DNA of 64,000 nt from SZUA-186 sp039714155. Its GTDB lineage: Bacteria > Pseudomonadota > Gammaproteobacteria > UBA9214. Positions 35,042-44,212 of this stretch are shown here, piece by piece; the stretch's first letter is position 1, and every line of letters begins with the position of its first letter. The position numbers and the translations under genes are program-made. The notes beneath the pieces are model-generated. The model was not told the origin of the DNA. It worked only from the letters and a program-made list of their open reading frames with translations, and did no database searches. The stretch lies in NCBI GenBank assembly GCA_039714155.1, contig JBDLJX010000001.1, positions 1-64,000 of the forward strand. The letters are read 5' to 3'.

Positions 35042-36124
35042 ATGACTGACACGCGCAACAACTTGCCACCGGCAGCCGACTATGAAGCACTTGCTGCACA
35101 GATCAAGTCGTGGGGCATGGAGCTGGGTTTTCAGCAGGTCGGTATTGCCCGGGCCGAGCTTGACGATGACGAGGCCTGGTTACTGGACTGGCTGGCACAC
35201 GGGTATCACGGTGACATGGACTACATGCAGCGCCATGGCACCCGTCGCAGCCGACCACCGGAACTGTTGCCGGGTACCGTCCGGGTCATCTCGGTGCGCA
35301 TGGATTACTGGCCAGCCGATGCCACACCGGCAGAATCGGTCCTCGAAGATCCGGCCATGGCCTACCTGTCGCGTTATGCCATGGGACGCGACTACCACAA
35401 GGTGTTGCGCAAACGCCTGCAGCAACTCGCCGATCGTATCGAGGCCAGTACCGGACCATTCATCTACCGCGCCTTTACCGACAGCGCACCGGTACTGGAA
35501 AAGGCGCTGGCGCGGAATGCCGGGCTTGGCTGGATCGGCAAACACACCAACCTGATCAATGCACAGGCCGGTTCGTGGTTTTTTCTCGGTGAGCTCTATA
35601 CCAGCCTGCCGCTGCCCGAGGACATGCCCGGCGATGACCACTGCGGCACCTGCCAGTCCTGTATCGATGCCTGTCCGACCCATGCCATCATTGCACCCTG
35701 GAAGCTGGATGCACGTTTGTGTATTTCCTATCTCACCATCGAATTGCGCGGCAGTATCCCGGAACACCTGCGACCCCTGATCGGTAACCGCATCTACGGC
35801 TGCGACGACTGCCAGCTGGTCTGCCCGTGGAACCGCTTTGCCGGCCCGACCGATGAAGCCGATTTCCGGGTGCGCAATGGCCTGGACGCTGCCAGCCTCA
35901 TGGAACTGTTCAGCTGGAGTGCCGATGAATTTGCCGAACGCCTGCAGGGCAGTCCCATATACCGCATCGGCCATGACTGCTGGCTGCGCAACATTGCCGT
36001 GGCTCTTGGCAACGCGCCGACCTCACACGCGGTGATAGAAGCCCTTAATAAACGCAAGGATGACGCCTCGGCGCTGGTACGCGAGCATGTCGCCTGGGCG
36101 CTGGCGCAGCATGGAGAAACATAA
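35042..36124 (+). CDS. queG: Epoxyqueuosine reductase QueG
   Basis: The cobalamin-dependent reductase of the last step of queuosine formation in tRNA. The 360 residues hold the N-terminal cobalamin-binding domain (SWGMELGFQQVGIARAEL). Two [4Fe-4S] motifs follow, CGTCQSCIDACPT and CDDCQLVCPWN. Next comes a C-terminal HEAT-like helix pair. In E. coli queG also lies beside nnr and tsaE, but divergently as here. Confidence 0.97.
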   Translation: MTDTRNNLPPAADYEALAAQIKSWGMELGFQQVGIARAELDDDEAWLLDWLAHGYHGDMDYMQRHGTRRSRPPELLPGTVRVISVRMDYWPADATPAESVLEDPAMAYLSRYAMGRDYHKVLRKRLQQLADRIEASTGPFIYRAFTDSAPVLEKALARNAGLGWIGKHTNLINAQAGSWFFLGELYTSLPLPEDMPGDDHCGTCQSCIDACPTHAIIAPWKLDARLCISYLTIELRGSIPEHLRPLIGNRIYGCDDCQLVCPWNRFAGPTDEADFRVRNGLDAASLMELFSWSADEFAERLQGSPIYRIGHDCWLRNIAVALGNAPTSHAVIEALNKRKDDASALVREHVAWALAQHGET

Positions 36125-36136
36125 AAACCGGGAATA

Positions 36137-36347
36137 TCTCACCGCAAAAGCTTCCACTCCTGCTCACACCCCTTACCTACATCCCTGTAGGCAAGGCGCC
36201 AAGGACGCAAAGAAAACATCTAAAAATTGCCACGGAATCCACGGAAGAACACGGAAAAATAAATAAAAACACAAATCTGACGCAACAAGAATTTATTATC
36301 TTTTTTCCGTGTAATTCCGTGTTCTTCCGTGGTAAAAATGTTTTTTT
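36137..36347. repeat. Family D copy B, interrupted by a 48-bp-scale insert
   Basis: 36201-36347 matches 28704-28850 in all but about four of 147 positions. On its left side the ccgcaaaggcg arm of copy A is split: accgcaaa ends near 36148 and gcgccaaggacg resumes near 36195. The segment between contains TACATCCCTGTA at 36178-36189. The element runs almost to the rsmI stop codon. Confidence 0.85.
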
Positions 36348-36359
36348 GCGCCTCTGCAG

Positions 36360-37208
36360 TTAATCTTTTTTCAATTCCAGTCCGTAACTGTAAAGCGTGT
36401 TTTTCGGGACCCCGGTAATGCTGGCAGTCAATGCGGCCGCCTGTTTCAACGGCAACTCCTGCATCAGGATCCCCAGCACCCGCCGGGCATCCATATCGAC
36501 GGTTTCCGCCTCCGCTTCCGGCCGGCCATGCACGACAATGACAAATTCACCCTTCTGCTGCTGGCTATCATCCAATAGCCAGTCGAACAACTCTGCCAGT
36601 GTGCCCCCCTGACTGGTCTCGAAGGTCTTGGTCAGCTCCCGTGCCAACACCGCCTGACGGTCCCCGCCAAACACTGTCACCATGTCCGCGAGGCAGTCCA
36701 TAATCCGGTGCGAAGACTCGTAGAACACCAGCGTGCGTGGCTCATCGCGGAGCAGTTCCAGCCGTTTGCCACGCGCTACCTGCTTTGCTGGCAGAAATCC
36801 CTCGAATACAAACCGGTCAGTCGGCAGTCCGGCGATGGACAGCGCTGCAATACATGCCGCCGGCCCGGGTACGGTCACGACGGGAATACCGGCCTGGCGG
36901 GCTGCGCGCACCAGGAAAAAGCCGGGGTCACTGATCAACGGCGTACCGGCATCCGAGATCAACGCAATATCCTCACCATGGCCCAGGGCCTGCAACAGCG
37001 ACTGCGTCTGTTCACGCTCATTGTGCTCATGCAAGGCGACCATGGACGTATTGATGCCGAAATGCAGCATCAGCTTGCGGCTGTGCCGGGTATCTTCAGC
37101 GGCAACCCGCGAGACACGGGCAAGTGTCTCGGTGGCCCGGGCCGACATATCCTGCAGATTTCCGATGGGTGTTGCGACGACGTACAACACACCCGTATTC
37201 GCCGGCAT
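36360..37208 (-). CDS. rsmI: 16S rRNA 2'-O-ribose C1402 methyltransferase RsmI
   Basis: It methylates the ribose of C1402 in the decoding centre. The 282 residues begin with the tetrapyrrole-methylase-like motif VLYVVATPIGNLQDMSARA and include RVAAEDTRHSRKLM, ISDAGTPLISDPGFFLV, PGPAACIAALSIAGLPTDRFVFEGFLP and RELTKTFE. It is divergent from lpoA, the standard rsmI/lpoA arrangement. The stop abuts the 36.2-kb repeat. Confidence 0.97.
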   Translation of the reverse strand: MPANTGVLYVVATPIGNLQDMSARATETLARVSRVAAEDTRHSRKLMLHFGINTSMVALHEHNEREQTQSLLQALGHGEDIALISDAGTPLISDPGFFLVRAARQAGIPVVTVPGPAACIAALSIAGLPTDRFVFEGFLPAKQVARGKRLELLRDEPRTLVFYESSHRIMDCLADMVTVFGGDRQAVLARELTKTFETSQGGTLAELFDWLLDDSQQQKGEFVIVVHGRPEAEAETVDMDARRVLGILMQELPLKQAAALTASITGVPKNTLYSYGLELKKD

Positions 37209-37357
37209 ATGTTTCTCCTGTTAGCGACAAGCCCGTGCATCCTAGCAAAAAACACCCGGACACAATGGCCTGCGACGGCATCGGTAGACGTCATCGCCGC
37301 TTTTCAGTAGAGTCACCGCATTCTTCCGAACAGCCGCCGGTTACCCGAAGCAACAGC

Positions 37358-39271
37358 ATGTCCCTGTCCAGATTTTTCCCTGCACTGTACCTGATGGTTC
37401 TGCTTGGCCTGTTGCAGCTTGCCGGCTGTACCGGTGGCGTGCGCCCCGAGGCCCCTGCCCTTGATACCCGACTGCAGCAACAGGTGCAGGCCATGGAACT
37501 GGCCGGCGACTTCCAGGGTGCCGCAGCCCTCTACCTGCAACAGGCCGAACAGGCGCGCTCACCACAACACGAGGAGCTGCTGCTGCTCGCGGTTGCCAGC
37601 CTGATTCGTGCCGGAGAGCCGGAGCAGGCAACGACCATTCTCGACAGCCTGTCACCGGGGCAACTGACGGAACGCCAGCAACAGGCCTACACGGTAAACC
37701 GTGCACAACTGGCGATCCTGACCCGGCATCCGGATGAGGCCCTCGAGTTACTGCAGGATGTCCCGGAGAGTGGCGCATACGTTGGCGAATACCGTCGCCT
37801 GCGGGCAGAGGCCCTGTTCGGGCAGCACAACTATTACCTGGCGGCGCGCGAGCGAGTCGCGCTCGACCCCCTGCTTGCTACCGATCCGGATGCGCAACTG
37901 GATAACCAGTTCGGCATCTGGCAAGCCCTGAACGGCCTGTCTGACAGCGAACTCCAGCAACTACGCATGGCACCGCCACCGGATACCCTGAGTGGCTGGA
38001 TGGAACTGGTGGAACTCACCCGCCTGTACCTGCAACAACCGGATGCACTCACAGAGGTCATTCCGCACTGGCAAATGCGTTACCCCGGCCATCCTGCCAG
38101 TGGACCGTTTATCGACCAACTGCTCGTCAACATGCGGACTGCCGGCCAGCCACCTGCACAGGTTGCGGTACTGCTACCCTTGACCGGCAAGCTTGCCGGA
38201 CCCGCTACTACGATACGTGACGGCATATTTGCAGCCTACTACGACACGCCTGAGCACCTGCGCAAATCGGTGTTACATGTGTATGATACGGGCGCAGACC
38301 CGCTGGCAGTCGCTGCGGTATATGAGCAGGCCGTGCAGGATGGCTCGCAATTTGTCATCGGCCCCTTGCGCAAAGCGGCGGTCGAGGCACTGATACAACA
38401 GGAGCAATTGCCGGTACCGGTACTGGCGCTGAACCATGTCAACAGCCAGGAGTTCTTCAACCCGTCCGTCTTCCAGTTTGGTCTGGCACCGGAAGATGAG
38501 GCCCGCGAAGCTGCCCGACACGCCTGGCAGGAAGGCTACAGCCGCGCCCTTGTCCTGGTACCGGAAGGCGACTGGGCTGACCGTGTCACGTCCGCGTTTA
38601 TCGATGAGTGGCTGCAGCTTGGCGGATATATTCTCGAGCAACAACACTATAAAGCCGGTGAGGCAGATCACGGCCCGGCCATCAGTGCCCTGCTGAACCT
38701 TGACAGCAGCAAGGCCCGTAAATTGCGCCTGGTCCGCCTGCTTGGCCAGCCACTCGATTTCGAACCACGCCGCCGCCAGGATGTTGACTTCATCTTCCTG
38801 CTGGCCAACCCGGAACAGGCACGGCTGATTCGCCCGCAGCTGAAGTTCTACCGCGCCTCGAGTGTGCCGGTACTGAGCACATCACGTGTCTATACCGGCC
38901 GTATCGACACGGCCCGCGATATCGACATGAATGGCCTGCAATTCTGCGATATGCCCTGGACACTGGCCAATGACAGCAACTGGCAGCACCTGAAGCGGGC
39001 AATGACCGATCACTGGCCGTCAGCAAGTGCGCGTTTCAGCCGCCTGCAGGCCCTCGGCATCGATGCCTGGCGCATCACCCCCTATCTTGGCCAGCTGGGT
39101 GGCGGCATGTTTGGCACTTATCACGGCGTCACGGGAACCCTGCAGGTTGATTCCAGTCAACAGATACACCGTTCACTGCAATGGGCACAATTCCAGCGCG
39201 GTCAACCGGTCGCGGTTGCCGCACCGGTCGAGATCAACACAGAAACAGGAACAACACCGGCAGCACCATGA
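37358..39271 (+). CDS. lpoA: Penicillin-binding protein activator LpoA
   Basis: An outer-membrane lipoprotein that reaches through the periplasm to stimulate PBP1a. From ATG 37358 it is 637 residues: signal with lipobox LAGC (MSLSRFFPALYLMVLLGLLQLAGCTGG), a TPR-like helical N-terminal domain to about residue 260, then a periplasmic-binding-protein-like C-terminal domain (VAVLLPLTGKLAGPATTIRDGIFAAYYD). The start is set by the signal peptide. Its TGA overlaps yraN by 4 bp. It points to a class A PBP1a elsewhere. Confidence 0.95.
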   Translation: MSLSRFFPALYLMVLLGLLQLAGCTGGVRPEAPALDTRLQQQVQAMELAGDFQGAAALYLQQAEQARSPQHEELLLLAVASLIRAGEPEQATTILDSLSPGQLTERQQQAYTVNRAQLAILTRHPDEALELLQDVPESGAYVGEYRRLRAEALFGQHNYYLAARERVALDPLLATDPDAQLDNQFGIWQALNGLSDSELQQLRMAPPPDTLSGWMELVELTRLYLQQPDALTEVIPHWQMRYPGHPASGPFIDQLLVNMRTAGQPPAQVAVLLPLTGKLAGPATTIRDGIFAAYYDTPEHLRKSVLHVYDTGADPLAVAAVYEQAVQDGSQFVIGPLRKAAVEALIQQEQLPVPVLALNHVNSQEFFNPSVFQFGLAPEDEAREAARHAWQEGYSRALVLVPEGDWADRVTSAFIDEWLQLGGYILEQQHYKAGEADHGPAISALLNLDSSKARKLRLVRLLGQPLDFEPRRRQDVDFIFLLANPEQARLIRPQLKFYRASSVPVLSTSRVYTGRIDTARDIDMNGLQFCDMPWTLANDSNWQHLKRAMTDHWPSASARFSRLQALGIDAWRITPYLGQLGGGMFGTYHGVTGTLQVDSSQQIHRSLQWAQFQRGQPVAVAAPVEINTETGTTPAAP

Positions 39272-39633
39272 AAACGGTTGATACTGGCAGGGAAGCCGAA
39301 AGCTGCGCCTGCACTTACCTGCAGCAACACGGCCTGTCATTACTGGAACGCAACTACCGCAGCCGTCGCGGTGAAATCGACCTGATCATGAACGATGGCA
39401 AGTACCTGGTCTTCGTCGAAGTCAGGTACCGGCGTGGCTCCACCTTCGGCTCCGGCGCAGAAAGCGTTGACGGCCGCAAACAGGCAAAAATCAGCGCCTG
39501 CGCACAGTATTATCTGCAGCAATACCCGCATGCCGCCAGCCGACCCTGCCGCTTTGACGTGATATCGATATCAGGCGCACGGGAACCCCGTAAAATCCAG
39601 TGGACCCGGGATGCCTTCCCGGCTTTGGGTTAG
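39268..39633 (+). CDS. yraN: UPF0102 protein YraN, endonuclease-like fold
   Basis: A 121-residue protein with a restriction-endonuclease-like core: GEIDLIMNDGKYLVFVEVRYR, where D, E and the EVR stretch fit a PD-(D/E)XK arrangement, followed by FGSGAESVDGRKQAKI and SRPCRFDVISI. The cellular role is not settled. The ATG overlaps the lpoA stop (ATGA). E. coli has diaA between yraN and dolP; here that slot is taken by a structured repeat. Confidence 0.93.
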   Translation: MKTVDTGREAESCACTYLQQHGLSLLERNYRSRRGEIDLIMNDGKYLVFVEVRYRRGSTFGSGAESVDGRKQAKISACAQYYLQQYPHAASRPCRFDVISISGAREPRKIQWTRDAFPALG

Positions 39634-39655
39634 AATAAAGCGGCGCGCAGGACTT

Positions 39656-39920
39656 GTACTCCATCAAGGTGATATTGTCGGGTTCAGCGCTCCTGTGGTG
39701 TCTCGCAGCAAGGCGCCGTGCGCAGGCAATGGCCTTAGTCCTTGTCAAGCATGGCAACGCCGCTGCGGGGCACCACAGGAGCGCCCGAAGGGTTGGTCTG
39801 TCAGCGTCCATGGCTGCGTTCCGCCTCTTGGAAAGGACTATGGCCATTCCCTGCGAGGCGCGCCTTGCCCTGAACACTGACAGACCAACTGAACCCGGCA
39901 ATATCATCTTGAAGGAGTAC
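39656..39920. repeat. 265-bp composite structured element (family B, two inverted hairpins in an outer stem)
   Basis: Outer arms 39656-39687 and 39889-39920 match in 29 of 32 positions. Inside are two side-by-side hairpins with perfect closing stems: 39688-39700/39771-39783 (13 bp) and 39792-39803/39878-39889 (12 bp). Their interiors are related but inverted to each other, sharing GGCCATT, CTGC and GCGCCTTG with fixed spacing. It fills the yraN-dolP gap and has no coding signal. Confidence 0.85.
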
Positions 39921-39947
39921 TAACACATTAACAGGAGACGCAAACCC

Positions 39948-40535
39948 ATGACCCTCATCAGATCCATCGTTGCCGTACTTATCCTCTGTAACATGGCATA
40001 CGGATGCGCACCCCTTGTTATTGGTGGTGCCGTAGCTGCCGGCGGCGGTGCTGCCTACAGCCGACGCTCGACCGGAGCCCAGCTCGATGACGAAGGCATT
40101 GAAATCAAGGCCATCAGAGAGCTTGCCGAGGACCAGCAAGTCAGGGAACAGGCCCACGTCAACGTGATCAGTTACAACGGTGTGGTACTGCTGGTTGGCC
40201 AGGCACCGACTGAAGCAATGCGTGCCCGGGTCGAGACCATTGTGAAGAACATCCCCAAGGTACGTCTGACCCATAATGAAATGACCGTCGCGGCACCCAA
40301 TTCATTCACAGCCCGCAGCAGTGACACCATCATCACCAGCAAGGTCAAAACCAATGTCCTTGGCATCATCGAGCATGACGACAGCATTGGCCTGCGCACC
40401 AAGGTGGTCACCGAGAATGGCATCGTCTACCTGATGGGACTCCTGTCACGGCAGGAAGCCGACGCCGTCACCAATGCCGCGCGCCAGGTTGGCGGTGTGC
40501 AGCGTGTCGTGAAATTATTTGAATATACAGACTGA
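39948..40535 (+). CDS. dolP: Outer-membrane lipoprotein with two BON domains (DolP)
   Basis: A division- and stress-linked outer-membrane lipoprotein that binds anionic phospholipid in E. coli. The 195 residues have lipobox AYGC (Cys 20) and a Gly/Ala-rich linker (IGGAVAAGGGAAYSRRSTGAQLDDEGIEIK). Two BON domains follow (VNVISYNGVVLLVGQAPTEAM; TKVVTENGIVYLMGLLSRQEA). It matches E. coli DolP (YraP) in layout and in place after lpoA-yraN. AGGAG precedes the ATG. Confidence 0.95.
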   Translation: MTLIRSIVAVLILCNMAYGCAPLVIGGAVAAGGGAAYSRRSTGAQLDDEGIEIKAIRELAEDQQVREQAHVNVISYNGVVLLVGQAPTEAMRARVETIVKNIPKVRLTHNEMTVAAPNSFTARSSDTIITSKVKTNVLGIIEHDDSIGLRTKVVTENGIVYLMGLLSRQEADAVTNAARQVGGVQRVVKLFEYTD

Positions 40536-40582
40536 TAACAACAGATACAGAACCAAGTCAGACTGAGCACCGGTTTTTTATT
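40533..40582 (+). repeat. Short 3' motif shared with the ypjD downstream region
   Basis: gatacagaaccaa (40544-40556) and ctgagcaccggttttttatt (40563-40582) follow the dolP stop. They match 5976-5988 and 5993-6012 after ypjD closely. Confidence 0.55.
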
Positions 40583-40630
40583 GGACTCTTCGCCTGATCG
40601 AGTGGATCAACAAGCACAGCAAGGTCACTT

Positions 40631-40728
40631 GGGGCAAGGTGGCTTCTCAAGACACGCTGCAAGTACCTCCCTGTACGCTCGATGGCCGCGTCCCTGCGGC
40701 CAACGGTCTTGAGAAGCCACCTTGCCCC
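40631..40728. repeat. Long hairpin between dolP and the OmpA-type gene
   Basis: Arms 40631-40652 and 40707-40728 are a perfect 22-bp inverted repeat (ggggcaaggtggcttctcaaga). Inside lie TACCTCCCTGTA (40664-40675) and a small ggccgc/gcggcc hairpin (40684-40701). It sits between convergent genes. No T-run follows either arm. Confidence 0.85.
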
Positions 40729-40762
40729 GAGTGTAACTACGCAGCTGTTCTCGTCTTCAGAT

Positions 40763-41449
40763 TCAGGTCACCGGATTCAGATGAATCTCGACACGCCGGT
40801 TGAGCGAGCGTCCTTCAGGAGTATGGTTATCGGCGATCGGCTGAATCTCGCCCACCCCCTGGGTATAGATACGGGATGGCAGTACTTCCTGGCTTTCCAG
40901 GTAGCGCCCTACGCTGCTGGCACGCTGTTCCGACAGTCGCTGGTTGTAGTCTGCCGCACCGGTACTGTCGGTATGCCCCATGACATCCACGTAGGTCTGC
41001 TCGAATTCATTAATGACCAGCGCCACTGAATCCAGCACGGCGTAGAAATCGGCGGAAATGTTGCTGGAATTCGTTGCAAACGTTACGTTACCCGGCATAT
41101 TCAGGATGACGGTATCACCACTGCGGGTGACGCTGACGCCGGTACCCTGTAACCGGGCACGCAGCTTGGCCTCCTCACGGTCCATGTAGTTACCGATGGC
41201 ACCACCGGTCAGCGCACCGATACCGGCACCGACCAGGACTGCCTTGCGCTTGCCACTGAACAGTGCCCCGGCAAGCGCCCCGGCAGCAGCACCAATGCCG
41301 GCGCCCTTGGCGGTATTGCTGGTCTTCTGTTCACCGGTATACGGGTCCATGGTCTGGCATCCACCCAGCGCCAGCGTAATGGCAGCCGCGAGGACGACCA
41401 CGCGGCCATTGAGGGGACGGTAACGTCTGGTCAGGCTATCTTCAGTCAT
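40763..41449 (-). CDS. yiaD: OmpA-family lipoprotein with glycine zipper (YiaD type)
   Basis: A 228-residue outer-membrane lipoprotein: lipobox LGGC (Cys about 31), a glycine-zipper segment (AGIGAAAGALAGALFSG, VGAGIGALTGGAIGNYMDREEAKL) and a C-terminal OmpA peptidoglycan-binding domain (VDVMGHTDSTGAADYNQRLSEQRASSVGRYL, SLNRRVEIHL). It should bind peptidoglycan non-covalently. It is a lone gene, convergent with dolP. Confidence 0.9.
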   Translation of the reverse strand: MTEDSLTRRYRPLNGRVVVLAAAITLALGGCQTMDPYTGEQKTSNTAKGAGIGAAAGALAGALFSGKRKAVLVGAGIGALTGGAIGNYMDREEAKLRARLQGTGVSVTRSGDTVILNMPGNVTFATNSSNISADFYAVLDSVALVINEFEQTYVDVMGHTDSTGAADYNQRLSEQRASSVGRYLESQEVLPSRIYTQGVGEIQPIADNHTPEGRSLNRRVEIHLNPVT

Positions 41450-41565
41450 GAAACTTGCTCCAAGGTTACGATGATACGGCCAACCCGGCTGATTGTCGGG
41501 CCGGGGCGCGCCCTGATTTCGGACTACCTTTATACAACAGCTGCAATATTTTGACAGCCCAATTG

Positions 41566-42969
41566 TTAACGTTTTCTGCCCCTGGTGTGCTTCATCAGGC
41601 GGCGTTTACGGCCCACCTGTCGCTGGGTGAGCTTGTTTTTCCTGCCCTTGAAGGGGTTACTGCCGGTCTTGAACTCGATACGGACCGGTGTACCGACGAG
41701 GCGCAGGGCCGAACGGAAGGTGTTTACCAGGTAGCGGCGGTAGGCCGCCGGCACCCGTTCCGTCTGGTTGCCATGGATCACCACCAGCGGCGGGTTCCGG
41801 CCACCCTGGTGTGCATAACGCAGCTTGATACGCCGACCTTTTACCAGCGGCGGCTGGTGGGCCTGCACGGCCTGTTCCAGTATCTGTGTCAGTTTCGGTG
41901 TCGACAGTTCCCGCATGGCCGAGGCATGCGCCGCGACAATGTCCGGGAACAAATCGCCGACACCGGTACCATGCAGTGCCGATATGAAATGGACACTGGC
42001 AAAGCCGAGAAACGGCAATTTCAGTTCCAGCTGGTCCTTGATGCGCTCGCGGTCATGCGGATCCAGACCGTCCCACTTGTTAATGGCAATAACCAGTGCG
42101 CGCCCCTTCTCGGCGATGTAACCGGCCAGGGATGCATCCTGTTCACTGATACCCTCATGGGCATCGAGCACCAGCACAACCACGTTTGCCGCGGAAATGG
42201 CCTGCAGTGTCTTGATGATACTGAACTTCTCGATCGTTTCACTGACCCTTGCCTTGCGTCGTACACCTGCCGTATCAATCAGTGTATAGGCGGTACCGTC
42301 ACGTTCAAACGGGATAAAGATGCTGTCACGCGTGGTACCCGGCTGGTCAAAGGCAAGCACCCGCTGTTCGCCGAGAATTCGATTGATCAGGGTGGACTTG
42401 CCGACATTGGGCCGACCGACAACGGCCGCACGGATGCTGTCGTCTGCGGCTGTTTCGTCCGCTGCCGGTGTTGCCGGTTCCGGCAACGCCGCCATTGCGG
42501 CTGCCAGCAAGCTGTCGACACCCCGTCCATGCGTGGCAGATATCGGCCACGGCTCACCCATGCCCAGCGCATGAAACTCGGCAATGGCCGCATCGGCATC
42601 GATACCGTCCGTTTTGTTTACCACCAGCATGACCCGCTTGCCGGTACGCCGCAGTGCCTCGGCAATGGCCTCGTCCCCGCCACCCATACCATCACGGCCA
42701 TCGACCATGAAAAACACCTGGTCGGCTTCCCCGATTGCCTGCCACGCCTGCTCGGCCATCAGGCTGTCGAGGCTCTCCCGCTCACCGGATAGTCCGCCGG
42801 TATCGACAACGATGAAGGGCCGCTCACCCAGGCGGCCATCACCGTACTTGCGATCACGCGTCAGTCCCGGTACATCTGCCACCAGTGCATCGCGTGTACG
42901 TGTCAGCCGGTTGAACAACGTGGACTTGCCGACGTTGGGACGGCCGACCAGTGCGATAACGGGGATCAT
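41566..42969 (-). CDS. der: Ribosome biogenesis GTPase Der
   Basis: An essential double-GTPase for 50S assembly. The 467 residues contain two G domains, each with GRPNVGKST (starting near residue 8 and near 190), DTGG or DTAG, and NKTD or NKWD. A C-terminal KH-like domain with a basic tail (NPFKGRKNKLTQRQVGRKRRLMKHTRGRKR) follows. It is the last gene of the hisS-yfgM-bamB-der run. Confidence 0.98.
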   Translation of the reverse strand: MIPVIALVGRPNVGKSTLFNRLTRTRDALVADVPGLTRDRKYGDGRLGERPFIVVDTGGLSGERESLDSLMAEQAWQAIGEADQVFFMVDGRDGMGGGDEAIAEALRRTGKRVMLVVNKTDGIDADAAIAEFHALGMGEPWPISATHGRGVDSLLAAAMAALPEPATPAADETAADDSIRAAVVGRPNVGKSTLINRILGEQRVLAFDQPGTTRDSIFIPFERDGTAYTLIDTAGVRRKARVSETIEKFSIIKTLQAISAANVVVLVLDAHEGISEQDASLAGYIAEKGRALVIAINKWDGLDPHDRERIKDQLELKLPFLGFASVHFISALHGTGVGDLFPDIVAAHASAMRELSTPKLTQILEQAVQAHQPPLVKGRRIKLRYAHQGGRNPPLVVIHGNQTERVPAAYRRYLVNTFRSALRLVGTPVRIEFKTGSNPFKGRKNKLTQRQVGRKRRLMKHTRGRKR

Positions 42970-43051
42970 GGGAGAGGGACAGGCTTCAGGCTGGAGGCAA
43001 TGGTTACCCGCGGTTCAATATCCTTCAGCCCGGGACCTGCTGTCTTTTTTC

Positions 43052-44212
43052 TCAGCTGCCAGCCAGGGTATACGCGGCGAGTTTGCCACTGTTGCCGTAG
43101 ATATAGAGAACATCATCGACCACCAGCGGCCGGGCACTGATCCCCCTGCCATCCACCTTGATACGGCCGGCAATATGACCGTCATAACGCGACAGCAGAT
43201 GGACATAGCCTTCAAAATCGCCAACGGCTACATAGTCAATAAACGGCACCGGCGCCGTCAGGGAGCGGTTCAGCAGTTCCTCCTGTTTCCAGACAGATCC
43301 GCCACTGTCTCGTGTCAGCGCCCACACATTGCTGTCCTGGTCGGTGACATACACTTGCCCGAAATCCACACCGAGGCCAGCATAGGAAGACATGTCACGG
43401 GTCCAGCCCAGATTGCCACTTTGCGCATCGACGACAGCGACGCGACCCTGGTAGGTGGCGACATACACAGCACTGCCAACGATGATCGGATCACCATCGA
43501 TGTCCACCATGCGCTCGATTTCCGAGCGCCCCTGCGGCACGGCCACACTGGTCTCCCAGGCGACAAAACCGTTATCGATACTCAGCGCGGTAAGCTTGCC
43601 GCTGGCAAAACCGGCAATCACGGCACCGTAGCCAACTACCGGGGTACTGGTACCCCGTAATGTCAGAACCGGGACCGTGCGGTCGTAAATCCATAACTGG
43701 CTGCCATTGGCAGCATCAAGTCCGGTCACATTGCCATCAACTGCCTGTACAACGACGACACCACGATCGATCTGCGGCACCGACAGGACCTCACTCGAAA
43801 CCTGTGCCTCCCAAAGCAGTTCGCCATTATCAAGCTGCAATGCCAGTATGCGTGCATCACTGGTACCGATGAGTACCAGCCCTTCGCCGGTCCCGGGGCC
43901 GGCAGAAATCGGTACATCAGTCCTGGTTTCCCAGATTTTCTTGCCGGATGCCACATTGTAGGCCGCCACCCTGCCCTTGCGATCGGCCGCAAGCATAAAT
44001 TCACCGTTGACTGCGGGAACCAGATGGACAAACTGCTTGCCGTAACCAACACCGAGACTGACGCTCCAGAGATGCTTTAACGCTATCGGATCAGTCAGTT
44101 TTTCAAGTTTGGCCGGTGGCTCGGCGTTATCATCCCCGCCAAAGTAACCCGACATGGCCGAGCAACCGCCGAGCAGCCAGGCCAGCAACAGCAAGACCGG
44201 CAGTTGCTTCAT
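43052..44212 (-). CDS. bamB: Outer membrane protein assembly factor BamB
   Basis: A lipoprotein of the Bam complex. The 386 residues have lipobox LGGC (Cys 17) and eight PQQ-like beta-propeller blades, seen as repeated G-x-x-x-A-x-(D/N)-x-x-(S/T)-G-x-x-x-W patterns (VAAYNVASGKKIWETR, ILALQLDNGELLWEAQV, VTGLDAANGSQLWIYD). Its start overlaps the yfgM stop by 4 bp. In the expected place between yfgM and der. Confidence 0.97.
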   Translation of the reverse strand: MKQLPVLLLLAWLLGGCSAMSGYFGGDDNAEPPAKLEKLTDPIALKHLWSVSLGVGYGKQFVHLVPAVNGEFMLAADRKGRVAAYNVASGKKIWETRTDVPISAGPGTGEGLVLIGTSDARILALQLDNGELLWEAQVSSEVLSVPQIDRGVVVVQAVDGNVTGLDAANGSQLWIYDRTVPVLTLRGTSTPVVGYGAVIAGFASGKLTALSIDNGFVAWETSVAVPQGRSEIERMVDIDGDPIIVGSAVYVATYQGRVAVVDAQSGNLGWTRDMSSYAGLGVDFGQVYVTDQDSNVWALTRDSGGSVWKQEELLNRSLTAPVPFIDYVAVGDFEGYVHLLSRYDGHIAGRIKVDGRGISARPLVVDDVLYIYGNSGKLAAYTLAGS

